From Myxococcota bacterium (GTDB lineage Bacteria > Myxococcota_A > Bradymonadia > UBA7976 > UBA1532): a DNA stretch of 64,000 nucleotides. Position 1 is the stretch's first letter; the number at the start of each line of letters is the position of its first letter. The stretch covers positions 62,001-126,000 of the forward strand of contig CAUJDF010000103.1 of the NCBI GenBank assembly GCA_963169045.1, given 5' to 3'. Of the stretch, positions 44,407 to 53,210 are shown in pieces. The translations under genes and the position numbers were made by a program. The notes beneath the pieces were generated by a model, which saw only the letters and a program-made list of their open reading frames with translations, did no database searches and had not been told where the DNA came from.

Positions 44407-46830
44407 TTGAGTGAGCCGACGCGCCGACGCGAGCTGGTCGTCCCCGCCGTTCTCTTCTTCCTCTCGGGCGCCACGGGCCTCGTCTTCGAGGTCGTCTTCG
44501 GCCGGCTGCTGAAGCACGTCTTCGGCAGCACCGCCTACGCGACCAGCACCGTGCTGGCCGCGTTCATGGGCGGGCTGGCGCTCGGCGCGGTGGTCTTCGG
44601 GCGCGTCGCCGACCGCGTGCGGCGCCCGCTGCTGGTCTACGGCTTCATCGAGCTCGTCGTGGGCGCGTACGTCCTCGTGGCGCCGAAGCTGCTCGACGTC
44701 CTGACGGGGTTCTACGTCGACCTGCACCAGCGCTGGGACCTCGACCTGTCGACGGTGACGCTCGTCCGGTTCGTGGCGTGCTTCGCGGTGATCTTCGTGC
44801 CGACGTGCCTGATGGGCGCGACGCTGCCGCTGCTCGCCCGCCACATCACCCGCGGGCGCGCCGGGCTCGGCGAGCATGTGTCGCGGTTGTACGCGGTCAA
44901 CACGTTCGGCGCGGCGTTCGGCACGCTGCTCGCCACCTTCGTGCTGCTCGAGCAGCTGGGCGCGCACGGCACGCTCGTCGCGGTGGCGCTCGTCGACGTC
45001 GGCATCTTCGCCGTGACCCTGTTCGTAGCGCGCGACGTGGCGCCGGAGCCCTCGTCCGCCGGCCCGCGGGCGCCGCGCGTCCCGCTGCCGGCCCTGCTCC
45101 TCGTCGGCGCCTTCCTCTCCGGCTGCCTGTCGTTCATGTACGAGGTGGTCTTCACCCATCTGCTCGCGCTGCTCGCCGGTCCGAGCGTCTATGCCTTCGG
45201 CTCGATGCTGTTCGTGTTCCTCTGCGGCCTGGCATGGGGGGCGCGCATCGCGGCGCGGCTGCTCGCCCGCGGGGCCGACGCGATGCAGTCGTTCGGCCTG
45301 TTCCAGCTGGCGGTGGCGGCGGTCGTGGTCGCGCTGCTCCCCGTCTGGCCGTACGTGCCCTGGCTCTACACCGCCGTCGGCAAGCTGGACCCGGGCTTCG
45401 CCCTGCGCGTGGGGACGCAGCTCGTCGCGGTGGCGCTGGTGCTGCTGCCGCCGGCGGTCCTCCTCGGCGTCGGCTTCCCGCTCCTGCTCTCGGTCGTCGC
45501 GCGCGACCGCGCCACGCTCGGCGACTCGGTGGGGCGGCTGCTGTTCGCCAACACCCTCGGCGCCATCGCCGGCGCGACGGCGGCCGGCTTCGTGCTCATC
45601 CCGGCCATCGGCGCGCAGGACGCGCTGCGCGTGCTCGCCGGGGCGAGCCTGCTGCTCGGGCTGACCTTCGCCCTGCCGCGCCTCGTGGCGAGCGTGCGAC
45701 CGCGCTACGCCGCCGGCAGCTTCGCCATCGTCGCCGCCGCGGCCTTCCTGCCCGACTGGAGCGCGCGCTCGCTCTTCTCGAGCCAATGGCTGTACTTCGG
45801 CGGCGCGCGGACCGTGGAGCGCGTGCTCTTCCAGCACGAGGACACGCTCGGCGGCTTCACGACCGTCATCGAGACGCGCGAGAAGGACGGGCGTCCCAAG
45901 CGCACGCTGCTGACCAACGGCAAGTTCGAGGGGAACGACGCCCAGGAGATGGACGCCCAGCGCGCCTTCGCCCACGTGCCGATGCTGCTGACGCCAGAGA
46001 CCGGCAAGGCGCTGGTCGTCGGCCTCGGCACCGGGGTGACGGTGAACGAGATCGCGCGGCACCCCTTCGATCGGATCGACGTGGCGGAGCTCGCGCCGGG
46101 CATCGTGCGCGCCGCGCGCGAGCACTTCGCGCACGTGAACGGCGGCGTCCTCGACCGCGATCCGCGCGTGCGCCTGCTGATGAACGACGGGCGCAACCAC
46201 CTGCTGCTGACCGAGGAGCGCTACGACCTCGTCACCATCGAGATCACGAGCATCTACTTCGCGGGCGCGGCGAGCCTGTACAGCACCGACTTCTTCGAGC
46301 TGGTGCGCGACCGCCTCGCGCCGGGCGGCGTGCTGCAGCAGTGGGTGCAGTTCCATCACATCTCGCGGCTCGACATCGCGCGCGTGATCGCGTCGATGCG
46401 CGAGGTGTTTCCGCACGTGCAGCTGTGGGTGTCGGGCGGGCAGGGCCTGCTGACGGCGTCGATGCACCGCGCCACCTTCGACTACGACCGCATCGTGGCG
46501 GCCGAGGGCGAGGCCGGCGACCTGCTGCCGCTGTTCGGCGATCTGCTGCTCCACGGGCCGGCGCTCGAGGACGCGCTCGAGGCCGTCGACGCGCAGCCGG
46601 GCGTCGACGAGGGCGACCTGCTCAACACCGACGACATGCCGGTGCTCGAGTACTCGTCGCCCCGCGGCTACGCGCTGCGCGACGCGCAGCCGCAGAACGT
46701 CGCGTTCTTCGCCGGCTTCCGGCGGCCGGGCCTGCCCCCGTTCACGCGCGCGCTCACGGCGGAGGAAGAGGCGCGGCTTGCCGCCGCGATGGAGAAGCGG
46801 CGCGCCGACACGGCGCACCACACCCGCTGA
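44407..46830 (+). CDS. Multi-spanning membrane protein with C-terminal spermidine synthase-like domain
   Basis: The 807-aa protein starts at TTG 44407 behind GGAGCAGG. The first 480 residues contain about 12-14 predicted transmembrane helices with SGATGLVFEVVFGRLLKHVFG, a signature of the membrane-bound spermidine synthase-like family. The C-terminal 300 residues form a Rossmann methyltransferase-like domain: ALVVGLGTGVTVNEIA, VAELAPGIV, LLMNDGRNHLLLTEERYDLV and a STDFFELVRDRLAPGGVLQQW motif. The aminopropyltransferase active-site Asp pair is not obvious, since the LVTIEITS stretch stands where DLIxxDSxDP is normal. Polyamine synthesis should not be assumed. The gene stop is 2 bp from the convergent yaeQ stop. 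Confidence 0.85.
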   Translation: MSEPTRRRELVVPAVLFFLSGATGLVFEVVFGRLLKHVFGSTAYATSTVLAAFMGGLALGAVVFGRVADRVRRPLLVYGFIELVVGAYVLVAPKLLDVLTGFYVDLHQRWDLDLSTVTLVRFVACFAVIFVPTCLMGATLPLLARHITRGRAGLGEHVSRLYAVNTFGAAFGTLLATFVLLEQLGAHGTLVAVALVDVGIFAVTLFVARDVAPEPSSAGPRAPRVPLPALLLVGAFLSGCLSFMYEVVFTHLLALLAGPSVYAFGSMLFVFLCGLAWGARIAARLLARGADAMQSFGLFQLAVAAVVVALLPVWPYVPWLYTAVGKLDPGFALRVGTQLVAVALVLLPPAVLLGVGFPLLLSVVARDRATLGDSVGRLLFANTLGAIAGATAAGFVLIPAIGAQDALRVLAGASLLLGLTFALPRLVASVRPRYAAGSFAIVAAAAFLPDWSARSLFSSQWLYFGGARTVERVLFQHEDTLGGFTTVIETREKDGRPKRTLLTNGKFEGNDAQEMDAQRAFAHVPMLLTPETGKALVVGLGTGVTVNEIARHPFDRIDVAELAPGIVRAAREHFAHVNGGVLDRDPRVRLLMNDGRNHLLLTEERYDLVTIEITSIYFAGAASLYSTDFFELVRDRLAPGGVLQQWVQFHHISRLDIARVIASMREVFPHVQLWVSGGQGLLTASMHRATFDYDRIVAAEGEAGDLLPLFGDLLLHGPALEDALEAVDAQPGVDEGDLLNTDDMPVLEYSSPRGYALRDAQPQNVAFFAGFRRPGLPPFTRALTAEEEARLAAAMEKRRADTAHHTR

Positions 46831-46832
46831 CG

Positions 46833-47363
46833 CTACGCGAGCGTCAGCCGCCGCAGCGCGCCCTCGTACGTCCGGCTCCCCACCGTCACGTACAGCGCGC
46901 CCTCGGTGTGCACGACCGTCCAGTCGTTGTGGCGCTCGACGGGCACCGACAGGATCGAGCGCGGGATCGACACGAGCTCGATGTGTTCGGCGCGATGGAT
47001 TCGGTGTCCCTGCAGGCTGCGCAGAAACACATCCACGTCCTTATAAGTATAGATGCACATCCGGCCGCTGGCCTTGCTCGCCTTATGGATGCGCTCGGGC
47101 GAGGGGCTGCCGACGTCGATCCACAGGCGCGTGCCACCCATGGGATCCGGGACGTGCAGCGCGGGCTCATCGCCGACACACACGCCGGGTCCCATCTGCA
47201 GGCCGTCCTCGAGCTCGAGGCAGTATGCGATCACCCGCGTGACGAGCGAGTCGACGGTCTCGGACGGGTGCTGCGCCACGCGCAGGTCGAGGCGCTCGTA
47301 GACGCCGCGGTCCACGTCGGAGAGGTCGATCGTGAAGCGGTGCAGGGTGGGGGTCAGGGCCAT
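46833..47363 (-). CDS. yaeQ: YaeQ family protein
   Basis: The 176-aa cytoplasmic protein starts at ATG 47363. It matches YaeQ along its length: an N-terminal IDLSDVDRGVYERLDLRVAQ, AQHPSETVDSLVTRVIAYCL, GDEPALHVPDPMGG, LWIDVGSPSPERIHKASK and a closing TVGSRTYEGAL. YaeQ has a restriction-endonuclease-like fold and was first reported as a suppressor of RfaH loss; its biochemical role is unsettled. Its start lies 10 bp inside the end of the kinase-FGE gene, so its translation is coupled to that gene. Confidence 0.92.
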   Translation of the reverse strand: MALTPTLHRFTIDLSDVDRGVYERLDLRVAQHPSETVDSLVTRVIAYCLELEDGLQMGPGVCVGDEPALHVPDPMGGTRLWIDVGSPSPERIHKASKASGRMCIYTYKDVDVFLRSLQGHRIHRAEHIELVSIPRSILSVPVERHNDWTVVHTEGALYVTVGSRTYEGALRRLTLA

Positions 47364-49999
47364 TCGTCTCGCTCGCCGAGGTAGCCGCGCGCGAGGCGCA
47401 CCCCGATGAAGACATTGCGGTAGTTGGGGACGAGGCTGCTGCGCGCGGCGGCGCGGATGTTGTTCGCCTGGGCGCGCCACGAGCCGCCGCGCACCGCGCG
47501 CGCCGCCTGGGGGTAGGCGACGGCCTCGTCGACGGCATCGGGGACGATGGCGTGGCCCTCGACGACGAGCGGGCCGGCGGCGTTCCAGCGGTCGAGGCAC
47601 CAGTCCTTCGAGTTGCCGGCGAGGCCGCGCACGCCGTAGGGGCTGCAATCGACGGGGTGGTCCTCGACGGTGGCGGGGAAGCGGCGGCCCGGCGCGCTGT
47701 CGCCCATCGAGCACCACGTCGGATCGGCGAAGTCGCCCCACGGGTACCACCGGCCGTCGGCGCCGCGCGCCGCCTTCTCGCGCTCGAGCTCGGCGGCGAG
47801 ACGCCACGGGCGGCCGGTCTGGGCCGCCGTCCACGCGGCGCAGGCGACGGCGCTGAACCAGTCGACCATGTAGATGGGCCACCCGAGGTCCCACATGTCG
47901 CCGTCGGCGTCGGGGCGCAGGTGGAAGTGCCCGGACGCGTCGCGGCCGAAGATGATCGCGTTGCGGTGGTCGGCGTCGCCGGCGCGCTCCCGCGGCGCGA
48001 ACATCACCGCCTCGCCTTCGCGGCCCTCGTCGACGAGGCCGTTGAGGAAGTCGAGGTACTCCGCCACCGTCACCGGGAAGCGCCGGATCACGAACGGGCG
48101 CACCCAGACGCGCCCGGCGGGCAGGCTGAAGTCGGCGCGCGCGTCGCCGCCGCACTGGAACCACCCCGCGGGCACGTAGCAGTCGTCGGGGTCGAGCGCG
48201 CCGAGCCGCGGCAGGTGGATGGGGAACGGCTCGCGCGCGCCGGGCGGGATGCCGTCCCAGTGCTCGAGGCGACCGATCTGCACCGGGTAGCGCACCTCGC
48301 GCCGGCCCGGGGCGCGCAGCACGACGAGGTAGCTGCTCGGCGGCAACGTGACCATCGAGAGCGGGGTGCGGCCGAGCGCGCGCACGAAGCGCGGCGCGAG
48401 GCGGCGCCCCTCGACGTCGTAGCGGTACAGGTCGGCCTCGGCGCCCGGCGGATCGGTGACGAGCGTGAGCGCGCCCGTGCCGAGCAGCCAGGCGGAGTGG
48501 CGCGCGCGCGCCGGCGACTCGCTCGGCAGGGCGTCCACGTGGCGGCGCAGGAGCACCTCGCTGCGGGCGGCGGCGCGCAGGTCGCGCGCGCGCTCCGCCT
48601 CGGCGTGGGCGGCGCGGTGGCGGGCGGCGAGCGCCTCGTGGGCCTCGGGCAGGTCCGGCGCGTGCGTCAGCGCGCCGCGCAGCTGCGTCTCGGCGTCGAG
48701 ATCGAGCAGATCCGCCTCGCGATCGAGGTCCGCCGCCTCGTCCTCGAGCGCCCAGAGCGGCGCCTTGTCGGCCTCGGGCGCCCACAGCGGCAGCTTCGCC
48801 AGCGCGGCGGCGGCCTCGGCGCGCAGCGCGGCGGCGCGCGCCCGCCGGGCCGTGACGTCGGGCCCGATCGCCGCCGCCGCGGCGACGAGATCGAGCGCGC
48901 GCGAGCGCCCGCTGTCGCCGTCGAGCCACGCCCCGATCTCGTCGCACAGCACGTCGGCCGCCTGCGGGCGCGCCTCGGGATCGGCGGCCATGCACCACGC
49001 CGACAGCCGCGTCAGCTCGACGGGGAGCGGCGGCCCCGGCCGGTCCGGCCGCGGCGCGTTCATGCCGAGCGGCGTCGGCGGGCCGTTGAGCACCTGCATC
49101 ACGATGCTCATCGCCGACGGTCCCACGTACGGCGGCCGTCCCGACAGCAGCTCGTGCAGGATGGCGCCGAGCGCGTAGACGTCCGTGCGCTGGTCGACGC
49201 GCGTGCCGCGGGCCTGCTCCGGCGCCATGTAGGCGGGCGTGCCGGTCACGCGGCCGGCCAGCGTCATGCTCGGATCGCTGGCGGAACGGCTGATGTTGAC
49301 GCCGGGGCCGGTCGTGCCGGTGCCGGCGATGCGCGCGATGCCCCAGTCGAGGACGAGCACCTCGCCGTACGCGCCGAGCATGACGTTGTCGGGCTTGAGG
49401 TCGCGGTGGACGACGCCGCGCGTGTGCGCGTAGGCCACCGCCTCGCACACCTTCTTGAAGGCCTCGACCACGCGGCGGAACGTCCAGCCGTCCTCGGACG
49501 GGCGCCAGCTGTCGCCGGCGGAGGCCTCGTGCAGGCCGCGCACGACGTCGCGCAGCGTGCGGCCGCGCACCTCCTTCATGGTGAAGTAGACGCGCCCGTC
49601 GTCGAGCACGCCGATCTCGTGCACCGGGACGATGCCGGGGTGCTGCAGCTGCGCCGTCGCCTGCGCCTCGCCGCGGAACCGCCGCAGCACGTGCGGCCCG
49701 GTGACCGCCTCGGGCCGCAGGATCTTCATGGCCATCTCGCGGCGCAGGTCCGGATCGCGCACGCGCCGCACTTCGCCGGTGCCGCCGCGCCCGATGAGGC
49801 CGAGATCTTCGTACCGGCCGAGCATCGCGCCCGGCGGCTGAATCTCGTTCATCGTCGCGTCGGGCGACGACTCGTCGACGATGGCCATGGTGTCGGTGCC
49901 GCCGCTCGCGACGAGCGCCTCGACGAGCGCCCGCAGCGCGCGCGCGTCGTCGGGGCTCAGGCCCCGATCGCGTGCGAAGGCGGCGAGGGCGTCGTCCAT
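47354..49999 (-). CDS. Serine/threonine kinase fused to formylglycine-generating-enzyme-like domain
   Basis: The 881-aa protein starts at ATG 49999 behind GGGGGA. Residues about 63-350 are a Hanks-type kinase: Gly loop IGRGGTGEV, ATP lysine K92, catalytic loop HRDLKPDN (D200), the metal motif DWG (218-220, in place of DFG), and GTPAYMAPEQARG. Residues 350-600 are Ala/Arg-rich helical, including an ADL-rich coiled region and a PEGA-like strand segment (TPLSMVTLPPSSYLVVL). From about 605 comes an FGE-sulfatase (SUMF1-like) domain ending in RAVRGGSW...RAAARSS and FIGVRLAR. No transmembrane helix is evident. Such fusions are common in Myxococcota and Planctomycetes and may modify or bind partner proteins. 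Confidence 0.92.
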   Translation of the reverse strand: MDDALAAFARDRGLSPDDARALRALVEALVASGGTDTMAIVDESSPDATMNEIQPPGAMLGRYEDLGLIGRGGTGEVRRVRDPDLRREMAMKILRPEAVTGPHVLRRFRGEAQATAQLQHPGIVPVHEIGVLDDGRVYFTMKEVRGRTLRDVVRGLHEASAGDSWRPSEDGWTFRRVVEAFKKVCEAVAYAHTRGVVHRDLKPDNVMLGAYGEVLVLDWGIARIAGTGTTGPGVNISRSASDPSMTLAGRVTGTPAYMAPEQARGTRVDQRTDVYALGAILHELLSGRPPYVGPSAMSIVMQVLNGPPTPLGMNAPRPDRPGPPLPVELTRLSAWCMAADPEARPQAADVLCDEIGAWLDGDSGRSRALDLVAAAAAIGPDVTARRARAAALRAEAAAALAKLPLWAPEADKAPLWALEDEAADLDREADLLDLDAETQLRGALTHAPDLPEAHEALAARHRAAHAEAERARDLRAAARSEVLLRRHVDALPSESPARARHSAWLLGTGALTLVTDPPGAEADLYRYDVEGRRLAPRFVRALGRTPLSMVTLPPSSYLVVLRAPGRREVRYPVQIGRLEHWDGIPPGAREPFPIHLPRLGALDPDDCYVPAGWFQCGGDARADFSLPAGRVWVRPFVIRRFPVTVAEYLDFLNGLVDEGREGEAVMFAPRERAGDADHRNAIIFGRDASGHFHLRPDADGDMWDLGWPIYMVDWFSAVACAAWTAAQTGRPWRLAAELEREKAARGADGRWYPWGDFADPTWCSMGDSAPGRRFPATVEDHPVDCSPYGVRGLAGNSKDWCLDRWNAAGPLVVEGHAIVPDAVDEAVAYPQAARAVRGGSWRAQANNIRAAARSSLVPNYRNVFIGVRLARGYLGERDEWP

Positions 50000-50019
50000 T
50001 CCCCCATGATGGAGCGCGT

Positions 50020-50274
50020 TCAGCGGGGACGCCAGATTCGAGCCGCGGCACGGCGGGCGTAGGCGAGGCGGGCGGCCGGGCCCTGACGGGGAGGCTCGCC
50101 GCCGCAGAGTCTGCGGCTTCGCCTCGGGTAGCGCCGCACGAACCAGCGGATGAGCTCGAGGCGCTGCGCCTCCTCTTCGGGCGTCGGCGGGACGGCGAGC
50201 GCGGCCTCGAACTCTTCGGGCGAGAGCACGCGGTTGGCGTCGGCTTCGATGCGGGCGCGGCGGTCGTCGGTCAT
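50020..50274 (-). CDS. Small hypothetical protein
   Basis: The 84-aa protein starts at ATG 50274, overlapping the stop of the tiny upstream frame (ATGA). Sequence VLSPEEFEAALAVPPTPEEEAQRLELIRWF, split here, is amphipathic helical, followed by WFVRRYP and a basic tail with RLAYARRAAARIW. The segment between (RRSRRLCGGEPPRQGPAA) looks like an insertion. I do not recognise the family. The pair with 50271-50387 has the size and coupling of a two-component small module, of toxin-antitoxin type at most as a guess. Confidence 0.5.
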   Translation of the reverse strand: MTDDRRARIEADANRVLSPEEFEAALAVPPTPEEEAQRLELIRWFVRRYPRRSRRLCGGEPPRQGPAARLAYARRAAARIWRPR

Positions 50275-50387
50275 TCGCCGAACGCCCGGCGGATGCTCTC
50301 GAGGAGGCGGATGTCTTCGACATCCTTGGCGCGGTGGGCGAATCGCTTCGTCGCGATGTCGAATTCGCTCGCCTCCATGGCGGCCAT
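50271..50387 (-). CDS. 38-codon ORF, probable C-terminal remnant
   Basis: This frame runs from ATG 50387 (or 50378) to TGA 50273-50271 and is coupled by ATGA to the next gene. The product EFDIATKRFAHRAKDVEDIR with LLESIRRAFGE is well formed for a protein C-terminus, and the AKDVEDIRLLE element resembles the end of small nucleotidyltransferase-like proteins that carry a K-D-x-x-D motif. No upstream coding part survives before the divergent CHAT gene at 50447. It may be a decayed gene or a real short peptide. Confidence 0.35.
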   Translation of the reverse strand: MAAMEASEFDIATKRFAHRAKDVEDIRLLESIRRAFGE

Positions 50388-50410
50388 GGCGCCACGGGGT
50401 GCCGTGGAAC

Positions 50411-50439
50411 TCGACCGCGCGGGCGGCGTCGCGTACGGA
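50411..50439 (+). promoter_or_regulatory. Candidate leaderless promoter of the CHAT operon
   Basis: TCGACC (50411-50416), 17 bp, TACGGA (50434-50439), then 7 nt to the ATG at 50447. No Shine-Dalgarno sequence is present. Same geometry as before 22006, 43396 and 60397. Confidence 0.4.
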
Positions 50440-50446
50440 TGACGCG

Positions 50447-53152
50447 ATGCGACTCCTCGTGCTGGCGCTGCTGTGCTGCGCGGCGTGCACGCCCGAGCGG
50501 GCGGCGGCGCCGGACGCGGCCGTGTCGGCGCCGCCGCCGGACATGGTGCTGCTCGGGCACCGCGCGCTGCGCGACGAGGGCGGGACGCTCGTCCCGGTGT
50601 TCGACGCCGAGTCGATGCCGGTGGTGCGCGTCGAGGGCGCGGCGACCCGCCTCGCGCTCGATCCCGTCGCGCCGTTCGACGCGGAAGTGCGCGGAAAGTG
50701 GACGTTTCTCCGCGCACGGGGCGCGGCGCCGCCGCCGGGCGCCGGCACGCTGCGCGTGCTCGCCGGCGGGCGCGTGCTGAAGACGTGGCCGGTGCGATGG
50801 GCGGCCGCGCCCGAGACGCTGCCGGCGCTCGCGCCGATCGCCGGGCTGCGGCGCGCGAAGAAGTCGAGGGAGGCGCTCCAGGCGCTCGACACGGCGCTGC
50901 CGGCGATGGACGCCGAGGCGCGGCACTGGGCGCTGGCGGAGCGGGCGCGGCTGCTCTGGGCGCTGGACGCGGGCGAGCGGGCGACCGAGGCGTGGGCGGC
51001 GGCGGCGGACGCGGCGCGCGCCGCGAGCGTGCCGTCCGAGGAGAGCCGGCGCCTGAGAGCCGCGGCCTACACCGCGCTCATGCGTCGCCAGCTCGCGACG
51101 GCGCGCCAGCTGCTGGCCCGGGCCGAGCCCGTGGAGGCCGGTCTCGACGACCCGCGCGGCCGCGCCCGCCAGGACTACTACGCCGGCCTCCTCGCGCAGA
51201 AGCTGGGGGACTACCGCGAGGCTTCGCTGAGGCTCGAGCGCGCGGTCCGCCTCGCCACCGAGACCGGCGCCGACGCCGACCGGGTGATGTTCACCGAGAT
51301 CCTCGCCGACCTGTACCAGGAGCTCGGGCGCCACCTGGACGCGCTGCGGCTCATCGGCGAGCTTCAGCGCGAGGGAGCGGCCGGCGTCGAGGATCCGGCC
51401 ACCCACGCGCGGTTCCTGTTCAACCGCTGCTGGATCGAGATGCGCGCCATGGCCGAGGGCGCGATGCCCGCGGACTGGCCGGGCGTCCGGGGGCGCCTCG
51501 AGTCGGTGCTCGAGCGCGCGCGCGCCGCGAAGGATCGGCTCACGGAGGCCGAGACGATCGTCAACCTCGCCGAAGCGGCGCGCCTGGCGGGCGACGTCGA
51601 AGAAGCGCGGCGCTGGCTCGCCTCGTTCGAGTCGCTGAACGACCGCGCCGACCGCAGCTCGCGGCTCTTCGCGCTGGCGCTCGGCGCCGAGCTGCTCCTG
51701 GCCGGGGGCGAGACGAAGCATGCGCGCGACCGCTTCGAGACGGTCCTCGCCCTCGACAGCGACGCGTCCGACGCCACGTGGCGCGCCTGGTACGGCATCG
51801 GCCGCGCCCTGCGCGCGGACGGGCAGGCGGCGCGCGCCCTGGACGCGTTCCGGCGGGCGCTCGCCGAGCTCGACCGCCTCGGGCGCCGGACCGGCGTCCA
51901 CCGCGCGCGCGCCTCGTTCTTCGCCGACCGGCGCGGCCTCGTCCAGGACACCGTCGCGCTCCTGCTCGAGCGGGGGGACGTCGCCGGCGCCTTCGCGACG
52001 GTGGACGCCTCGCTGTCGCGGACCGTCCGCACCGTGGAGCGCCCGCTGCTGGCCTCGGGTCTCGACGACGCCCGGGCGGCGCGCTGGTCCGCCCTGTCCA
52101 CGGCCTACCTCGCGCGCCGCGACGCCTGGGAGGCCCTCGAGCGCGAGGCCGGGCTCTCCGCCGGGAGCGCCCGCGAGGCGGTGGAGGCGAGGGTGGAGGC
52201 GGCGCGGAGCGAGGCGGCGCGGTCGCTCGACGAGGCCCTGGTGTTCCTCGAGTCGACGGCGCCCGCCCCCTCGGCAGCCGTCGACGTCGGCGCGCTCGGG
52301 CGCGCGCTCGGCCCGGACGAGGCGCTCGTCGAGTTCGGGCGGATCGGCGAGCGACACGTCGGGTTCTGGGTGCAGGGGGGCCGCGTCGAGCACGCGTTCG
52401 TCGCGCCCGACGCCCCGCTCGCGCCCTGGGCATCGCGCACGGACGGCCTCGCGCACCTCTACGTCGTCGACGGCCTGCTGCCGGAGGCGGCGACCCTCGG
52501 CGCGGCGCCCGGCGTCGGCGGGGTGCCGCTGGCCGCGCGCTTGTCCGTGAGCCATCTGCCGCACGCGGCGCTCCTCCTGCGTCCGGGCACGGCGGCGCCC
52601 GGCGCGCCGCTCGTCGTGGCCGATCCCGGCTTCGACCTGCCGCACGCCCGCCTCGAGGGGCGCGACGTCACGGAGCGCCTGACCGGCGCCCGGCTGCTCT
52701 CCGGCGCCGACGCCACCCGGGCGCGCGTGCTCGAGCAGGCCACCGGGGCGCGGGTCTTCCACTTCGCCGGTCACGGGGTGCTCGACCCCGGGCAGCCCTG
52801 GGACGCGCACCTGCGCCTCGCCGGCGACGAGCGCCTGACGCTCGCCGACGTCCTCGTGGCGCGCCTGCCGCTCGGCGTGGTCGTGCTCAGCGGCTGCGAG
52901 ACGGGCCGCGCCGCCGCGCTCAGCCGTGTCGAGTCGCTCGGGCTCCCCGCGGCCTTCCTCGTCGCCGGCGCCCGCGCCGTCGTCGCGACCGATCGCGAGG
53001 TCCCCGACGACCAGGCGCGCCGGTTCGTCGCGCGGTTCTACGCCGCCGGCGGCACGGAGCGGCCCGGCCCCGCCTTCCGGCAGGCCGTCGCCGAGACCCA
53101 CGCCGCCGGCGAACCCGTCTGGAGCGCGTTCCACCTCTTCGGCCGACCCTGA
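50447..53152 (+). CDS. TPR-CHAT caspase-like protease lipoprotein
   Basis: The 901-aa protein starts at ATG 50447 with a signal peptide and lipobox (LALLCCAAC), so it acts outside the cytoplasm. Residues about 130-540 are TPR-like helix pairs (RQDYYAGLLAQKLGDYREAS, ADLYQELGRHLDAL). The last 330 residues are a CHAT domain (clan CD peptidase, separase/caspase fold) with the catalytic His in FHFAGHGVL (H776) and Cys in VVVLSGCETG (C817), followed by GLPAAFLVAGARAVVAT. The protease is expected to cut target proteins after sensing through the TPR part. It is first in a unit with an anti-sigma-like protein, a subtilase and a sigma factor. Confidence 0.92.
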   Translation: MRLLVLALLCCAACTPERAAAPDAAVSAPPPDMVLLGHRALRDEGGTLVPVFDAESMPVVRVEGAATRLALDPVAPFDAEVRGKWTFLRARGAAPPPGAGTLRVLAGGRVLKTWPVRWAAAPETLPALAPIAGLRRAKKSREALQALDTALPAMDAEARHWALAERARLLWALDAGERATEAWAAAADAARAASVPSEESRRLRAAAYTALMRRQLATARQLLARAEPVEAGLDDPRGRARQDYYAGLLAQKLGDYREASLRLERAVRLATETGADADRVMFTEILADLYQELGRHLDALRLIGELQREGAAGVEDPATHARFLFNRCWIEMRAMAEGAMPADWPGVRGRLESVLERARAAKDRLTEAETIVNLAEAARLAGDVEEARRWLASFESLNDRADRSSRLFALALGAELLLAGGETKHARDRFETVLALDSDASDATWRAWYGIGRALRADGQAARALDAFRRALAELDRLGRRTGVHRARASFFADRRGLVQDTVALLLERGDVAGAFATVDASLSRTVRTVERPLLASGLDDARAARWSALSTAYLARRDAWEALEREAGLSAGSAREAVEARVEAARSEAARSLDEALVFLESTAPAPSAAVDVGALGRALGPDEALVEFGRIGERHVGFWVQGGRVEHAFVAPDAPLAPWASRTDGLAHLYVVDGLLPEAATLGAAPGVGGVPLAARLSVSHLPHAALLLRPGTAAPGAPLVVADPGFDLPHARLEGRDVTERLTGARLLSGADATRARVLEQATGARVFHFAGHGVLDPGQPWDAHLRLAGDERLTLADVLVARLPLGVVVLSGCETGRAAALSRVESLGLPAAFLVAGARAVVATDREVPDDQARRFVARFYAAGGTERPGPAFRQAVAETHAAGEPVWSAFHLFGRP

Positions 53153-53210
53153 AAAGGATCGCCGGGCGCCTTGCGTACGAAGCGAAAGAAGAGGTAGGAG
53201 CGGAACGCCG

